A DNA stretch of 64,000 nt from contig OX422183.1 of the NCBI GenBank assembly GCA_949130485.1, positions 9,948,636-10,012,635 of the forward strand. The letters are read 5' to 3'. Under the pieces are notes generated by a model that saw nothing but the letters and a program-made list of their open reading frames with translations, searched no databases and had not been told where the DNA came from. Below are positions 33,101 through 41,400 of this stretch, piece by piece (position 1 is the first letter of the stretch; each line of letters starts with the position of its first letter). A program made the position numbers and the translations under genes. The stretch comes from Agelas oroides (lineage: Eukaryota > Porifera > Demospongiae > Agelasida > Agelasidae).

Positions 33101-33112
33101 GAGAAGAAGTAA
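9125..33112 (+). CDS. Ig-FN3 transmembrane receptor-like gene (spliced model, plus strand)
   Basis: Predicted single-pass cell-surface protein of about 311 residues. Coding exons: 9125-9138, 9318-9391, 13238-13522, 16543-16833, 18256-18309, 20523-20567, 20629-20662, 30274-30304 and 33005-33112; total 936 nt, an exact multiple of three. All introns are GT-AG and the domain exons join in phase 1, the usual arrangement of shuffled animal extracellular domains. Order: signal peptide, Ig-like domain, fibronectin III domain, transmembrane helix, short charged tail. The paralogue on the opposite strand (33383-42850) keeps the same domain order and phases, which independently supports the exons. The seventh intron is about 9.6 kb and full of transposons. 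The first exon (14 nt) is the weakest part. Ligand and function are unknown; adhesion or immune-type recognition is only inferred from the architecture. Confidence 0.7.
9318..9391 (+). CDS. Signal-peptide exon of the plus-strand receptor
   Basis: Exon of 74 nt after a CACAG acceptor and before a GGTAAG donor. It enters with one base completing a codon and leaves in phase 1. It encodes a hydrophobic run (LTGIILFVMFTGVSLA) with a small-residue cleavage context. The likely start lies in a tiny upstream exon, 9125-9138 (ATG then MNSR, donor GTGACA), giving N-terminal arginines before the hydrophobic core. The minus-strand paralogue has the same kind of exon with the matching PR...E motif and the same phases at 42765-42850. 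Confidence 0.65.
11600..11693. mobile_element. Mutator-like MITE
   Basis: A 94-bp palindrome of the TAGCCTTGTTCCCAG family with the CTTGCAGTA core shared with the copies at 953 and 48506. No clear target duplication. Confidence 0.65.
12631..12748. repeat. Two 59-bp tandem units
   Basis: Unit CCAGCTGACCCGCTTATAAT... occurs at 12631-12689 and 12690-12748 with about three differences, followed by a truncated third start. Confidence 0.85.
13075..13123. repeat. (TATAC)n microsatellite
   Basis: Imperfect pentanucleotide repeat in the intron just before the Ig exon. Confidence 0.8.
13238..13522 (+). CDS. Ig-like domain exon of the plus-strand receptor
   Basis: A 285-nt exon with a CCTATTCCAG acceptor and a GTATGC donor, phase 1 on both sides. 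It encodes one Ig-like domain. The B-strand cysteine is in FNCSAT, the core tryptophan in TIGWTLND and the F-strand cysteine in VVRCVLVI, followed by a terminal beta strand ending LRVQG. Several Asn-X-Ser/Thr sites (NAT, NCS, NDS, NTT, NNT, NYS) fit a secreted or cell-surface location. The minus-strand exon 37347-37631 has the same length and closely similar residues. Confidence 0.85.
14330..15020. repeat. Interspersed repeat, GTACGAATAAATAG family
   Basis: Both ends carry GGGGGTGTACGAAT-type blocks. A copy in the opposite orientation lies at 57560-58080, with the blocks GATTAGAGT, ACCGAATATTCC and GTACGAATAAATAG in the same order. No coding capacity seen. Confidence 0.6.
15188..15330. repeat. 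Palindromic MITE (family shared with 47023-47264)
   Basis: CTCGCTCTGTGGATACTGCC... is mirrored by ...CAATATCCACTCAGTGAG. The element at 47023-47264 shows the same outer sequence with better-kept arms. Confidence 0.5.
15425..15763. mobile_element. Inverted-repeat element carrying a tRNA-like sequence
   Basis: About 85-bp terminal inverted repeats (CTCAGACATAA... GTCTAGGG ... TAGCCTGGTTTGTCTGAAT) at 15425-15515 and 15675-15763. The interior holds the tRNA-like segment 15529-15601. Confidence 0.65.
15529..15601 (-). tRNA. tRNA-like sequence (tRNA-derived SINE or pseudogene)
   Basis: Read on the minus strand, 73 nt fold like a tRNA. An A-box-like TGGCTCAAAAGG, a perfect anticodon stem TCAGC/GCTGA with loop GTACTAA (anticodon ACT) and a T-arm GCAGG-TTCAAGT-CCTGC matching the B box are all present. 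The acceptor strands (GGGCTTC and AGACGTC) do not pair, so a working tRNA is unlikely. Confidence 0.6.
16086..16275. repeat. Interspersed repeat shared with 28405-28535
   Basis: Shared blocks in the same order: GCACAAACGGGCGTA, GTAGGTGTGGTCAAG, TCATGAAC and CTCAAGTTTCCAG. Lies in the intron before the FN3 exon. Confidence 0.55.
16543..16833 (+). CDS. Fibronectin type III domain exon of the plus-strand receptor
   Basis: A 291-nt exon, acceptor TTCTGCAG, donor GTGAGT, phase 1 to phase 1. It encodes a FN3 fold: the HLTWDAP strand with the conserved tryptophan and proline, an Ig-like middle region, then YEFQVTPVNGAGNG, the usual Tyr and Asn-Gly-Gly signature of the last strands. Several N-glycosylation sequons are present. 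The joined product reads straight on from the Ig exon (VQG then LLEAV). The minus-strand equivalent is 35905-36210. Confidence 0.85.
17450..17992. mobile_element. TTAACCCTCGG-ended element, second copy
   Basis: Left end GGCACTGAAGTGCCAAACCC, right end GCACGCCGAGGGTTAA preceded by an (ACAC)n/CAGA tract; reverse orientation relative to 8280-9021. Lies between the FN3 and transmembrane exons. Confidence 0.55.
18256..18309 (+). CDS. Transmembrane exon (first half of helix), plus-strand receptor
   Basis: A 54-nt exon after CCCAACAG and before GTAAAT, phase 1 both sides, encoding VTPILVSISLGVMLLVAG. The hydrophobic run continues into the next exon (20523-20567: ATVTGILGM then TRAKK), so the membrane helix is split by an intron just as in the paralogue (LLVAG then AVAATVVV). 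The extracellular stalk is almost absent here, unlike the paralogue's 108-nt stalk/transmembrane exon. No charged residue is seen inside the helix. Confidence 0.7.
19228..19400. repeat. 173-bp foldback hairpin
   Basis: Arms of about 80 bp (GTACCATGGGCTTCT ... TTTATGTATTCCCGAGGGCG) around a short loop near 19312. Confidence 0.75.
19512..20135. mobile_element. Inverted-repeat element enclosing a Crypton fragment
   Basis: CAATTAGCTTGTTATTCACT near 19512 recurs inverted at 20115-20135, with GAGTTTTGTTCGTAG following in both arms. The inner block TCCAACCGCTTACTAGGACG (19607 region) also recurs inverted near 19958-19977. Confidence 0.55.
19620..19894 (-). pseudogene. Crypton-type (DUF3504/KIAA1958-like) N-terminal fragment
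   Basis: The minus-strand frame from 19894 reads VVPKKTQNSEQWALRV ... VLVYYRTAQENGQ. Continuing after a one-base shift it reads YPPATICQILSG. This resembles the N-terminal core-binding part of metazoan Crypton proteins, where a K-x-T-x2-S/N-x2-W-A start and a G-x-YPP-x-T-I signature occur; the better copy at 24696-24941 reads DGKPYPPSSLYNIVAAIQRF. No catalytic half is present, so it is a relic or a non-autonomous derivative. Confidence 0.5.
20523..20567 (+). CDS. Transmembrane/stop-transfer exon, plus-strand receptor
   Basis: A 45-nt exon, acceptor CTATTGTAG, donor GTAGAG, phase 1 to phase 1. It encodes ATVTGILGMRTRAKK(G): the end of the membrane helix and a basic stop-transfer cluster, which puts the C-terminus in the cytoplasm. 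Confidence 0.65.
20629..20662 (+). CDS. Cytoplasmic micro-exon, plus-strand receptor
   Basis: A 34-nt exon, acceptor CCTTGTAG, donor GTATGT, entering in phase 1 and leaving in phase 2, encoding AHKTSDPTKAS. It can join exon 30274-30304 across a 9.6-kb intron. It can also join a nearby alternative 3' piece at 20732-20753 that reaches a stop after seven residues. Confidence 0.55.
20732..20753 (+). CDS. Possible alternative terminal exon of the plus-strand receptor
   Basis: An acceptor GTGCTGCAG precedes 22 nt that continue the phase-2 donor of exon 20629-20662 in frame: AVILRN then TGA. It would give a short-tailed isoform ending before the 2.9-kb transposon copy at 20865. Confidence 0.3.
20865..23808 (+). 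mobile_element. Hairpin-capped DNA transposon, copy 2
   Basis: 2944 bp, nearly identical to 2287-5255, with the same left hairpin (ATGGCGTAC-GGTA-GTACGCCAT) and the same right end (GTGACTTTAT). It lies in the seventh intron of the plus-strand receptor. It abuts the 3' end of the Crypton pseudogene, whose frame runs into it without a stop, which suggests insertion into the Crypton. Confidence 0.75.
21460..21967 (+). pseudogene. YWxDPE repeat-protein gene, broken copy
   Basis: Same reading as 2874-3413, but an extra A in the GGGGGAAAAAAGG run near 21523 shifts the frame and an in-frame TAA follows in GAGACGTAAAGGG. One repeat unit is also missing relative to copy 1. Confidence 0.6.
23809..25246 (-). 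pseudogene. Crypton-type tyrosine recombinase (DUF3504, KIAA1958/ZMYM2-like)
   Basis: The reading starts at 25246 (MSVPPIDKIDEVPEDVWDV). An acidic N-terminus is followed by a core-binding region (STNWGMNVW; EEDIVEMSSDRMNSLLSRFV; DGKPYPPSSLYNIVAAIQRF) and the catalytic half (FGLQACDEHRNL; FTNHSGKVTCATHLFEENVD; KLQTGHRSDAVRAYKRP). Damage: a frameshift near 24910, a TGA at 24696-24698 (likely from CGA) and a frameshift near 24180. The family's GLR arginine is Gln here (24510-24512) and the HxxR box reads HSGK. The GHRS histidine and the AYKRP tyrosine remain. No stop is reached before the transposon at 23808, so the C-terminus is cut. Family assignment is from remembered motifs. Confidence 0.75.
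25296..25373. repeat. Six 13-bp tandem units upstream of the Crypton
   Basis: CGTCTCAGCACAG is repeated five times and then once as CGTCTCTGCACAG, 50-127 bp upstream of the Crypton start. Confidence 0.9.
25461..25589. repeat. 129-bp hairpin (GGATCTACTAGGTTGGCGCG)
   Basis: Nearly perfect 50-bp arms around a loop of about 30 bp; GC-rich relative to its surroundings. Probably a MITE. Confidence 0.8.
26144..27647. mobile_element. Pogo-ended palindromic element carrying a HIRAN-like ORF
   Basis: Ends CAGTGGAACCAGCAAAGAG and its complement, flanked by TA on both sides (26142-26143, 27648-27649), as expected for the mariner/pogo superfamily. The arms 26144-26668 and 27124-27647 are inverted copies of about 524 bp with very few differences. 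The 455-bp centre contains the HIRAN-like ORF and nothing resembling a transposase. Confidence 0.8.
26746..26997 (+). CDS. Small HIRAN-domain-like protein in the centre of a palindromic transposon
   Basis: An 83-residue ORF from ATG 26746 (an in-frame upstream ATG at 26692 would add 18 residues). Residues about 14-78 look like a HIRAN domain: GVKFYDLAEVGARQGSKV, then RDPGNPYDTNCVEVW, then KLGHAAKEAAEWLSPML. The R-x-P-x-N-x-Y/F-D-x-N pattern and the following G-H/Y...A..L helix are the family signature; in HLTF/Rad5 this domain binds single-stranded 3' DNA ends. Here it stands alone without helicase or nuclease. It could be the whole protein, an exon of a larger one (a GGTGGGT donor-like site is just before the stop), or a captured host fragment. 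Confidence 0.65.
   Translation: MATNRVLLAFFTCHCRGVKFYDLAEVGARQGSKVRFVRDPGNPYDTNCVEVWLCEDGRRQKLGHAAKEAAEWLSPMLLKRTGG
27648..29452. other. Intron sequence with diffuse repeats, no exon recognised
   Basis: Contains the 28405-28535 repeat related to 16086-16275 and an imperfect hairpin at about 28978-29070 (AGTTATTGCATGAGT ... ATGCAATAATTAACT). A 70-bp block at 29179-29250 matches 7422-7490. Open frames are short and unrecognisable. Confidence 0.5.
29453..29906. mobile_element. Pogo/Tigger-like MITE
   Basis: Ends CAGTGGAACCCCTCTAAAG and CTTAACGG-type complement (GCGGGGTTCCACTG), with TA on both flanks (29451-29452, 29907-29908). 454 bp with no transposase. Confidence 0.75.
29981..30129. repeat. 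Palindromic MITE (GCTGCGTTCC)
   Basis: Arms of about 60 bp sharing CACCGAACTTCCGTTAAGGG then CGGGGCTCATA, with a central AT-rich loop; about 145 bp upstream of exon 30274. Confidence 0.75.
30274..30304 (+). CDS. Cytoplasmic micro-exon after the long intron, plus-strand receptor
   Basis: A 31-nt exon with a strong pyrimidine tract and CTGCAG acceptor and a GTGAGA donor. It enters in phase 2 (completing AG|A) and leaves in phase 0, encoding KTSEDMQPKE. Phase compatibility with 20629-20662 and 33005-33112 is the main support. Confidence 0.5.
31973..32030. repeat. Perfect 27-bp-arm hairpin
   Basis: TCATTCCTCTGAATTTTG... and its exact complement around the 4-nt loop TTGA. No mismatch in 27 base pairs. 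Confidence 0.9.
33005..33112 (+). CDS. Terminal charged-tail exon, plus-strand receptor
   Basis: After the acceptor TTTCCACAG the exon runs in phase 0 for 36 codons to a TAA stop at 33110-33112. It encodes a strongly charged tail: KHVKVVKHQKATIKVRRRKG followed by acidic GEEGED and a lysine-rich end. There are no tyrosines, in contrast to the minus-strand paralogue. No canonical AATAAA was seen before the opposing gene's stop, 270 bp away. Confidence 0.55.
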   Translation, partial: KHVKVVKHQKATIKVRRRKGEEGEDLNADKHKEKK

Positions 33113-33382
33113 ACTTGTTGATTATTTTGTGATCCATTTCAGACAGTACTCTGTCCACCAAGTTATGTATACAATCACTTATTATCCTTCACATGCCAAG
33201 GTCATTACTCAGTTCAAACGTAAGATCAAGAGTGGAATGGTACGTACCTTATAAAAGCAACTATCATTATGCAGTGATTGGTACAAAATGAAGCATCCAC
33301 ACATTTTTTACAAACTTGATCTCAAGTGATGAATGTTTAATTACAAATGTCATGACCAAGACTGGTACATTCAAGCTCAACT

Positions 33383-33519
33383 TCAGTTGCAAGCCTGGAC
33401 AACAACATCTTCATAAGCTGGACATGGCTCAGTGGGAATTTGTGTTGTAGGGCATGGTCTTGAGACAGTCTCATATGCCTGGTTGGGTTTCATCTCAACT
33501 TCACTGTTCTTCAATTTGT
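33383..33519 (-). CDS. Cytoplasmic tail exon with paired YExV motifs, minus-strand receptor
   Basis: 137 nt after a CATGTTTCCAG acceptor, ending at TGA (33383-33385). It encodes a 44-residue tail beginning KLKNSEVEMKPNQAYETV and ending PAYEDVVVQACN. The two tyrosines sit in Y-E-x-V contexts separated by 16 residues. They resemble SH2-docking or loose ITIM-like motifs, although the -2 position does not fit the strict ITIM consensus. Signalling is an inference. Confidence 0.65.
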
Positions 33520-35383
33520 CTGGAAACATGAGAAACAGAACATATATATAATAGCTAGAGTAACAGGAAGTATAAGTGGGTTGTTAACTAAGCCATAGTA
33601 ACTTTGATAAGTGAATCTACATTGGCAATTATGCGACAAAAGCTGTGGAGGAGCCTGTGTGGAACACAGCTAATCATGTGTCTAACTTACATTTTTTTGT
33701 CGTGGTTTTCACAAGTACAGCAACTACAACAGTGGCAGCAACTGCTGTAGAAAAAATGTACTAACCTCATTCCCAGACACTTGGTCAAATGGGAAAGAGT
33801 GCCTAGCTGGTATCTACTGTTTGCACATGTGCAAAGTGCCAAAGTCCCCTTGATGACCAACATACCATAATCTCTCAAAATATGCCATGGGCAATGAACT
33901 CAAGTGGCTCCTCAAAGAGGAGGGTGGGTGTATTTTCGGGAGTTGTGATATTTCTCTCAAAAGTAAGCCCACCTCACACACAGTTAGTCTAGCCCTAGTT
34001 ATGTATGCCTGCAGTGATTCGGCAATGCCTCTTTGTCATGAGGTTGCTTAAAACTTATGCATGCAATGGCAGCAAATGGTGTCTGCCTTCATTTGTTAGT
34101 CCCTCCCTTGAACAGTGCTGCTTCTTCAACATAACTGCATTTACTGAAGCATTTACTGAGGCATAAATGGGTGCAATGAGCGTACTTTCGAGAGAAAAGC
34201 ACCCTTTGCATCAACTTCATTTAAAAAAGGGGCGGGGCTTATTTTCAAGGGTGGGCCTATTTTACGGTACTACATTACATGTATGCCACTGTAAAAATAG
34301 ATTAGTTGTTTTAACTGCAGAGTGGTTACCCTGGTTGCATGGTTTACTTTGGTACTAGAGGCTATTTGTATAAGACAACCAGTTTCCTCCTCTTTTCTTC
34401 ATTCTGAAGTAAGGAAAAGAGGAGGAAACGAGGAAACTACCTCTGATACCAAAATAGCTATGCAACCAGGGTAAGTTAAACCATTCTGTTTTTATACACA
34501 GTGTAGCTTTTTTTAGTTCACACCTGCTGTGAAGGCAACAGTCTGCACCATTTTATCTGTGGCAATCAGTAAACTACTAAACTTCAAAGTGAAACGTTGC
34601 ATCAGTCATGCCATCATATTGTTTAGCTGGAATGGACAATCAATCATAATTTATGAAGGGCTGTGTTTTGTAATGTAGTACATCTTATGAAAGTTCCCCA
34701 GAAAAATCTGGAGAGCTGTGTGTGTGTGTGTGAAAAGTAGATACCAGGCACTCCTTCCCATTGTGTTTTGTAATGTAGTACATCTTATGAAAATTCCCCA
34801 GAAAAATCTGGAGAGCTGTGTGTGAAAAGTAGATACCAGGCACTCCTTCCCATTGTGCAGTGTAGCTATGATCAAGATGGCATGCAGCTATAAATCATGA
34901 ATGGTATAGTTACCTGCAACCAGCAACGTAGAAACTGCAAGAGAAACTGCCACAGAAACTGCCACAACCACTGATGAAGGTGGTGAATCATATGCCGTCA
35001 GTGTTGGAGTAAATGAAGGTACTGTAGGTGAGTAGAGTTTTTGTAAGTGTAGTACCGCCAGAAGTACAACAACAATTGAAGTTGAAGTCAAGATTTGCAC
35101 CAGTCTCATTCCCAGAACAATCCCTCCTCCCTTCTGGCCACAAGATTAGACTTGCCCACATTTTTGTAACGTATATCATTAATTAAAACAGTTTTCTTAT
35201 CATAAAACTGCACCTATAAGAAGAAATAAATTAGTGCCAGTAATCCACTACCTCGAAACAATAGCCTATTCTATGTACTCACTGGTGGGCCCACTATTAT
35301 TCATATTCAGTGGTATAGTAGTGCCGTTTGTTTCTACCATTTCGTCAGTGATGCTTCTTGTTCCTGGTATGTGTGTGTGTGTA

Positions 35384-35432
<49 letters not shown>

Positions 35433-38400
35433 CTGCTATGTTCAAACTGGTTACATGAGATTCTGAAAGTGCTCACCATGGGGCAAACCACAATTATTTT
35501 AAAAGGATAGACTTTTTAGCTATCCAACATGTTAGCTTCATTCCCAGGCCTTCTCATGAAGGCAGAAGGCTTGGCACTATGTCATTTTATTATGTGAGTG
35601 ACATCACTGTCTACCTGTGTACTGGTAAAGGTGGACAGAATAAATGCATTTCGAACACATTCTTCATCTTGAATAACAAGAGTCACTTCTACTGCTTGGT
35701 AAATCTTCTGGATTCCAGACACAATAACACTACAACAAAAGGCCTTGAGATCCTTCTGCCTGGTTAGACATTGCTGTCACATGATAAACTGTATGTACCT
35801 GGCCTTTGGGGAGTGGGAGACCCAAGAAAGAGGCCACATATAGTAACTTGACAGATACCACTGACACTGCTAGTTGTAACAGAGACCTCCATACATCAAC
35901 TCACGTCCAGTGAAGTATCCAGTGACAGAAGCATTTGTTGTTCCATTTCCAGCACCGTTGATGGGAGTGACTCTAAACTCATATATCACACTAGTGTTGG
36001 TGTCATTGTAATCAGCCATTGTGAAGTTGAACTGTGTGACATTGATGTCATCATATGTACTGAAATAATTGTTATCCACAGTGACGTCAACACGGTACCA
36101 GATGTCAGGATCAACTCCAGTTATGTCCAAACTAAATGGAGCATCCCAAGTGAGGTGGATCACTTGACCCAGAAATTCAATTTTGAGGTTGTTCACAGCA
36201 TTAAGTAGGCCTACAGAAGATACAACCGATACATGCACACAGAATAACTTTTAACTGTGTATTTTAGTGGAAGCAAGAGTACATAATTATGTATTAGGAA
36301 AGGAAATGAGAGCATCACACTACTAAGGCCAAATATTATTTCTCATCAGGGACTTCCCGCAAGTAGGTAGCGACATGTAACCATTATAACATTATCCATT
36401 GACCTCAAACGTTTGGCTCTTAATTAATTAATTGGACTTGAAGGTTACATTTTCTGTAAAAGAACAAAATGTAGCATCTGGGAGATAAGCACTCTGATGT
36501 TTGAGGGAAGAAGGGATCTTTCAGCTGTTTTGCAGTAGTTACAAATTGACATGGAAATCAGAGCATGAGGTCAATAACGTACACAGTGATACCAATAGTG
36601 GTCAGAAGAGCGGTTCCCCCTTCCCCCCCCCTCCCAAAAAAATAATAATAATAATAAAAAGTGATGAGAAAAAACTACTATCGTTCGACACTTAATATTA
36701 TACAAGAGGGTATATAAATTATGGAAACAGAGACATGAAGCACATGTAAATCTCAGTACAATTTTATGCAATACGAAATTCATATCTGTGTGCAATGATT
36801 ACAGCTTTTCTGCTACAAAAGTCATGTGATTCTGCCAACATACAGCATGTATATGTAACAAACTGAGTAAAACAGTAGCAGTCCAATATTCAGAAATGTA
36901 AACACTATATAGGCATACCATCAACATCCTTCCAAGCTAACAAAGAGGGTTCTTACATCAAAGAAAGTATGAATCGTGTGTTAACCCAAATAACAACTCT
37001 GTGTGAGTGTATTCTACACTAGATCTGCAGATGCCAACTGTCTGTATTACATGGAGCATTCTGAAGTGTGCAAATGGCTTGAGGTTATGGATCTATATGT
37101 TCACCTTGGAGACCTGAAGCAGTTACCAGTATAGCCCGTTTACACTAGCACTTAACCCGGTTTCAAATTGGTTTACGTTTAAACATAAAGTGGTTTCCAA
37201 AGTGCATTAGGGGTGTTTACAAAGCCAGCCTAAACTGACTTGGAACCGCTTTGAAACCAGTTTAAAGTGCTAGTGTAAATGGGATTATGAACAAAAGAAA
37301 TAGTATAATCTTGGCAACAAAACATCCTTTCATGTGCACAACATACCTTGCACTCTTAGAACAGCTGGATCACTGTAGTTCCAGTCAGTACCAGGAATGA
37401 CAAGCACACACCTTATAACTGTGTTATTGTACTTCTCTCTAGCTGGAACATGTAAGGAGAATACACCTCCAATACTTCTAGTTGTTATATCAGTTGCATT
37501 CGTTTGTGCTAACAGCTCTGTCACTAATGAATCATTAACTGTCCAGCCAATTGTGCCTGAAGTAGCACTGCAGGTGAAGGTAGTAGTAGTTCCCAGTGTG
37601 GCATTCACTGATGTGGGGGTGAGGACAAAAGCTGGAATAGGGACGTGACACAAAATCAGACAGAATACAATGGTGGTAAATTTCATGTGTGGGATGTACA
37701 TAGTTGCAGTTGAATCACGAGACACCAGAAGTCCCATACAATTTTAACCCAGACTGGTTAAATTTAGTAAGCTTTTTCATATTAAATGTACGCAGTTGAC
37801 TTCCCACAAAACTAAAGAGGTTTTGCTAAATATTATTTTGAGTTCTACTGTGTGCATAGTTTTGCATGGGTTTGCACACTGAGGATAACTTGTCATCTAC
37901 ATAAACTTTGCTGCCCAAAAGAGCATGCATTTTGATCTCAAGGACAGAATGTACTTTCAGATGGTCACCTTTGATGCTGCATGGTGGCCTACTATATGCT
38001 GCTCTGAGCTGTATAATTCTATTCCCGCACCACAATTGCCAGGAAAATAGTTCTAATACCTTTTATATACTGACTACTTAACTACTGATATCTTACTTAC
38101 TTGTTCTCTTTTACCTTGACATACTCTCTAAATGCCAGAATTTCAGCTAAATATATTGTAAACATAACACAATTATGCACGTGCAAAGTGGACACAGCGA
38201 ATTCCCCACAGTATTGAGTCGAATGACACCATTACAACAGTAGCTAGCTACCAGTGTATAAAATCAAGTTGCTTGTTTATCCACCATTTGGTTATCCTAG
38301 TTGCAGACAAGCAAATAGAACAATGGTTATGGATTGAGTTATTCCCTTGCAGATGTTCTGAGGGTTACAGGTAATTTTGTGGTTTTAAGGACAGCTTCCT

Positions 38401-41400
38401 CTCAGACTGATTATGCAATTAGCCTCTAAATATATAGATGCCTACAGGATTTAGAAGCCCAGGTGAACCCATATAAAGCCTAAGTGCAAGATGAAGGGCT
38501 GTGGTGTCCGGCTGATTTGGACTTAAAAACAGTTTTAACCCAGGTGGTTGCAGACAAGCTGTCGAGACAGTGATTGTGAGAGGTTGTTATGAACTAACTT
38601 GCTAAGCAACCTGAGAGGAAGCTGAGCAGACCAACAATTCTCAGAACATCATGTAAGGTAGTCACTACAATGAAGACTATGGAGCTTTTCCTGCTCCTGA
38701 TACATGGATGATACCCTCATGGATATTCAAGGACTTTAGTGATTACTTATACTATCTGTGGGTTGTAACATGGTCAAACTAGGTTGCTTTCTGGTTTCCT
38801 TGTGCAATTGCCAAAATACCCACTGCCTCATCAGGTTGTCTGCAAAAGGGTAACCACACTGTGGTTAAAACAACCGCATGTGTAGTGAATAACCAAGTAC
38901 ATTACATCTGGTACACCAGACAACTTTACTAAAAGCATGTATCCAAATCCTACACTCAGCCTTTCACCATTGCACATCAAGCCGCTATCATGCTGAGGAA
39001 GTGAATCAAATTCTAAGAACGTGGATGTATGGCTTGGAATCCTCCAGTTGTCACAAAGTGTTGGTTTGATTGTAACGCGCCACAATATTTTGTGATAGAA
39101 CCATTATTAATATTTGTGAGTTAATGAACAAGTGGTAGGCGTCATGAGCATAACAAAGAACGTAACGCTAACAAACGTGCCTGTCTAGTGTATAGCATCC
39201 TTCTACAATGGCAGATAATGAGCACTGATCTTGCCATCATGTTATCAACTTCTTTCGTGAAAAATGGCTGTGGATAAATACATAATGGTAATACCTGCCG
39301 GCCCACATTGTGTGCAGGAGAAGCACCTTAAAATTAACAAATTGGGGCCTAATTACAGTTGAGGGCACCAACCCTAGTGAAAGTGACACAATGATTACAG
39401 AATGTCAAAAGTGATTCCCATGAATGTAAAAAGTCGTGCATTTAAGCCAATAGAATTTAGTCAATAACCATGCACTACATTCTGATTCCTGAAGAAATCT
39501 CACCCTAGTAGGAATCATCCAATGTAATTCATTGCCATACTCTATTATTATCACCATGGTTGTGGCTTGATCACCTTTTTCTCTTTGACACCACAGATAT
39601 AGATGGCACATACCATCATTACCCTATTACTATGTATGCTAAAAAAAAGATTGAGACTTGATGTCGCAAAATAAAATCACAATAAATTATGGGTAACGAT
39701 GTACATGGAAATGTGAAAGCATGCTTTCACTAGCTATAACTGTGTGCAGACCTCGTCCAACCCTGCAAGCAATGAAGACAGTACCACCTGTTGAGAGACT
39801 TGTAGAAAGACCATAACGAGGCCAGTTGTTTCATGTCACAACCGCTTGAAGATGAGGATGAAGAACACCATTTTGACAGCATTGATAGTGACTATGAAGA
39901 TTCTGTGGATGACGCCTGACTCTTTCAAGAGTGCAAAAGAAAAAAGGTGGGGAAGAGCATGTAAGTTCCTCTTTTTGTGAAACCAGCAATTGTTGTGTAC
40001 TAAAAATAGAATGTAGCAGTAGTGGAAACATTTCAAAGTATGCTTTGCACATGTGTTCAGCCATTGTGCTATAGAAAGAGAGCTTTCATCAATATTTCAC
40101 ACTTAGTTAGCAAAGCCACAATGAGGCATATAGCAAGAACTTTGATCCAGCAACTATGGATGCTTTCCTCCCTCCCTTTCTTTTATGCACTCTAGCTTGA
40201 CTCTTTTTAGTGTGATTTGTATTGCAGTTTCGTAACTGAAAACTGAGTGTGCATTCTAGGGAGTGTAACTTTTTGGCTTCAATCATTATCTTCAGGGTTG
40301 TACCTATACCGGTATAGGTATTGGTATAGGTGCCTATACTCATGGTATAGGCACAGTACAGGTATAGGTAAGCTCATAACCTATACCGATTTTGCATTCC
40401 TCAACTTAATTAACCCTTTTAGCCCGACGCGCATGCGCAGAAATCGATCGCGTGGTTACGAGAGAAGCTAATAAAAAATGGCGATTTTGTGTAGTGTTGA
40501 TTCATTGCGTTATATCTTTCAAAATAGCTGAGTTCAGGCAATGATAGTTAGGCTTAGCTTAGTTGAAAACAAACCTGCTTTACTCAGAATGTAGTCAGAA
40601 GACCTGCTAGTGAAGTCCGAAGAAGCTACAACGGTGGAAACGTAGGTACCCGCTGTGTACCTGAAAATAACCGATAATACGTGGCAAAAGTTGGCAGAGA
40701 TTTCCAGCGAAGGTACGCACCGATGTTAAAGTATCTCCACACAGCACTAGAGCGGTTTGCCATACCCACTCAGGCCTCCAACCAGACAAACCACAAAGAC
40801 AAGTCTAGTTTGACACGTGGCAGGCATGCACAGACTTGCCGAGGTACGTACGGAATGCAATAATTACTACTACTAATTATGATGTCCATACAAGTTGATA
40901 CAACCAGCTGTGAATATCTGTATCGGTATCGGTACGGCCGATCTGATAGCTAATATTATTGTGTATCTGCAGTATAGGCAAATTGTGGTATAGGTACAAC
41001 CCTGATTATCTTAGCTAAATTTGTTTAGAATTAGATTCATCATAACTTCACTCTTCACTGTTAGCTACTCCCTATACAATAGTGTAAAGCAAAACACATG
41101 TGCAAAGAAAGCACCTGCCTTTACAGATAGCGGATGTGTCTGTACCCTTTATGGTTCAATGTTGTTATAACAAGCTTTTATTGCTTTCCAAACATCTAAG
41201 TCAACATTGTCAACAAGTGATCAATGTTGATATCTTCCTTGCTGTGATTCTGAGGAACCTCACTATAGTGATCAGTGCCTGGCCCAGACATGCTACATCG
41301 AGAAGGTTGCTGCCATGACAATGCACTGTTATACTTCTTGTGGGGATCATAAGAGTGAAAGCAGGCTTCAGAGCCAGTCAGTACATAAATCAGCATTTTC

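Noticed and set aside
37665..37686. Signal-peptide-like start directly upstream of the minus-strand Ig domain
   Set aside because: Overlaps a conserved pyrimidine tract and acceptor (CTATTCCAG) also present in the plus-strand paralogue; a separate conserved signal exon exists at 42765-42850.
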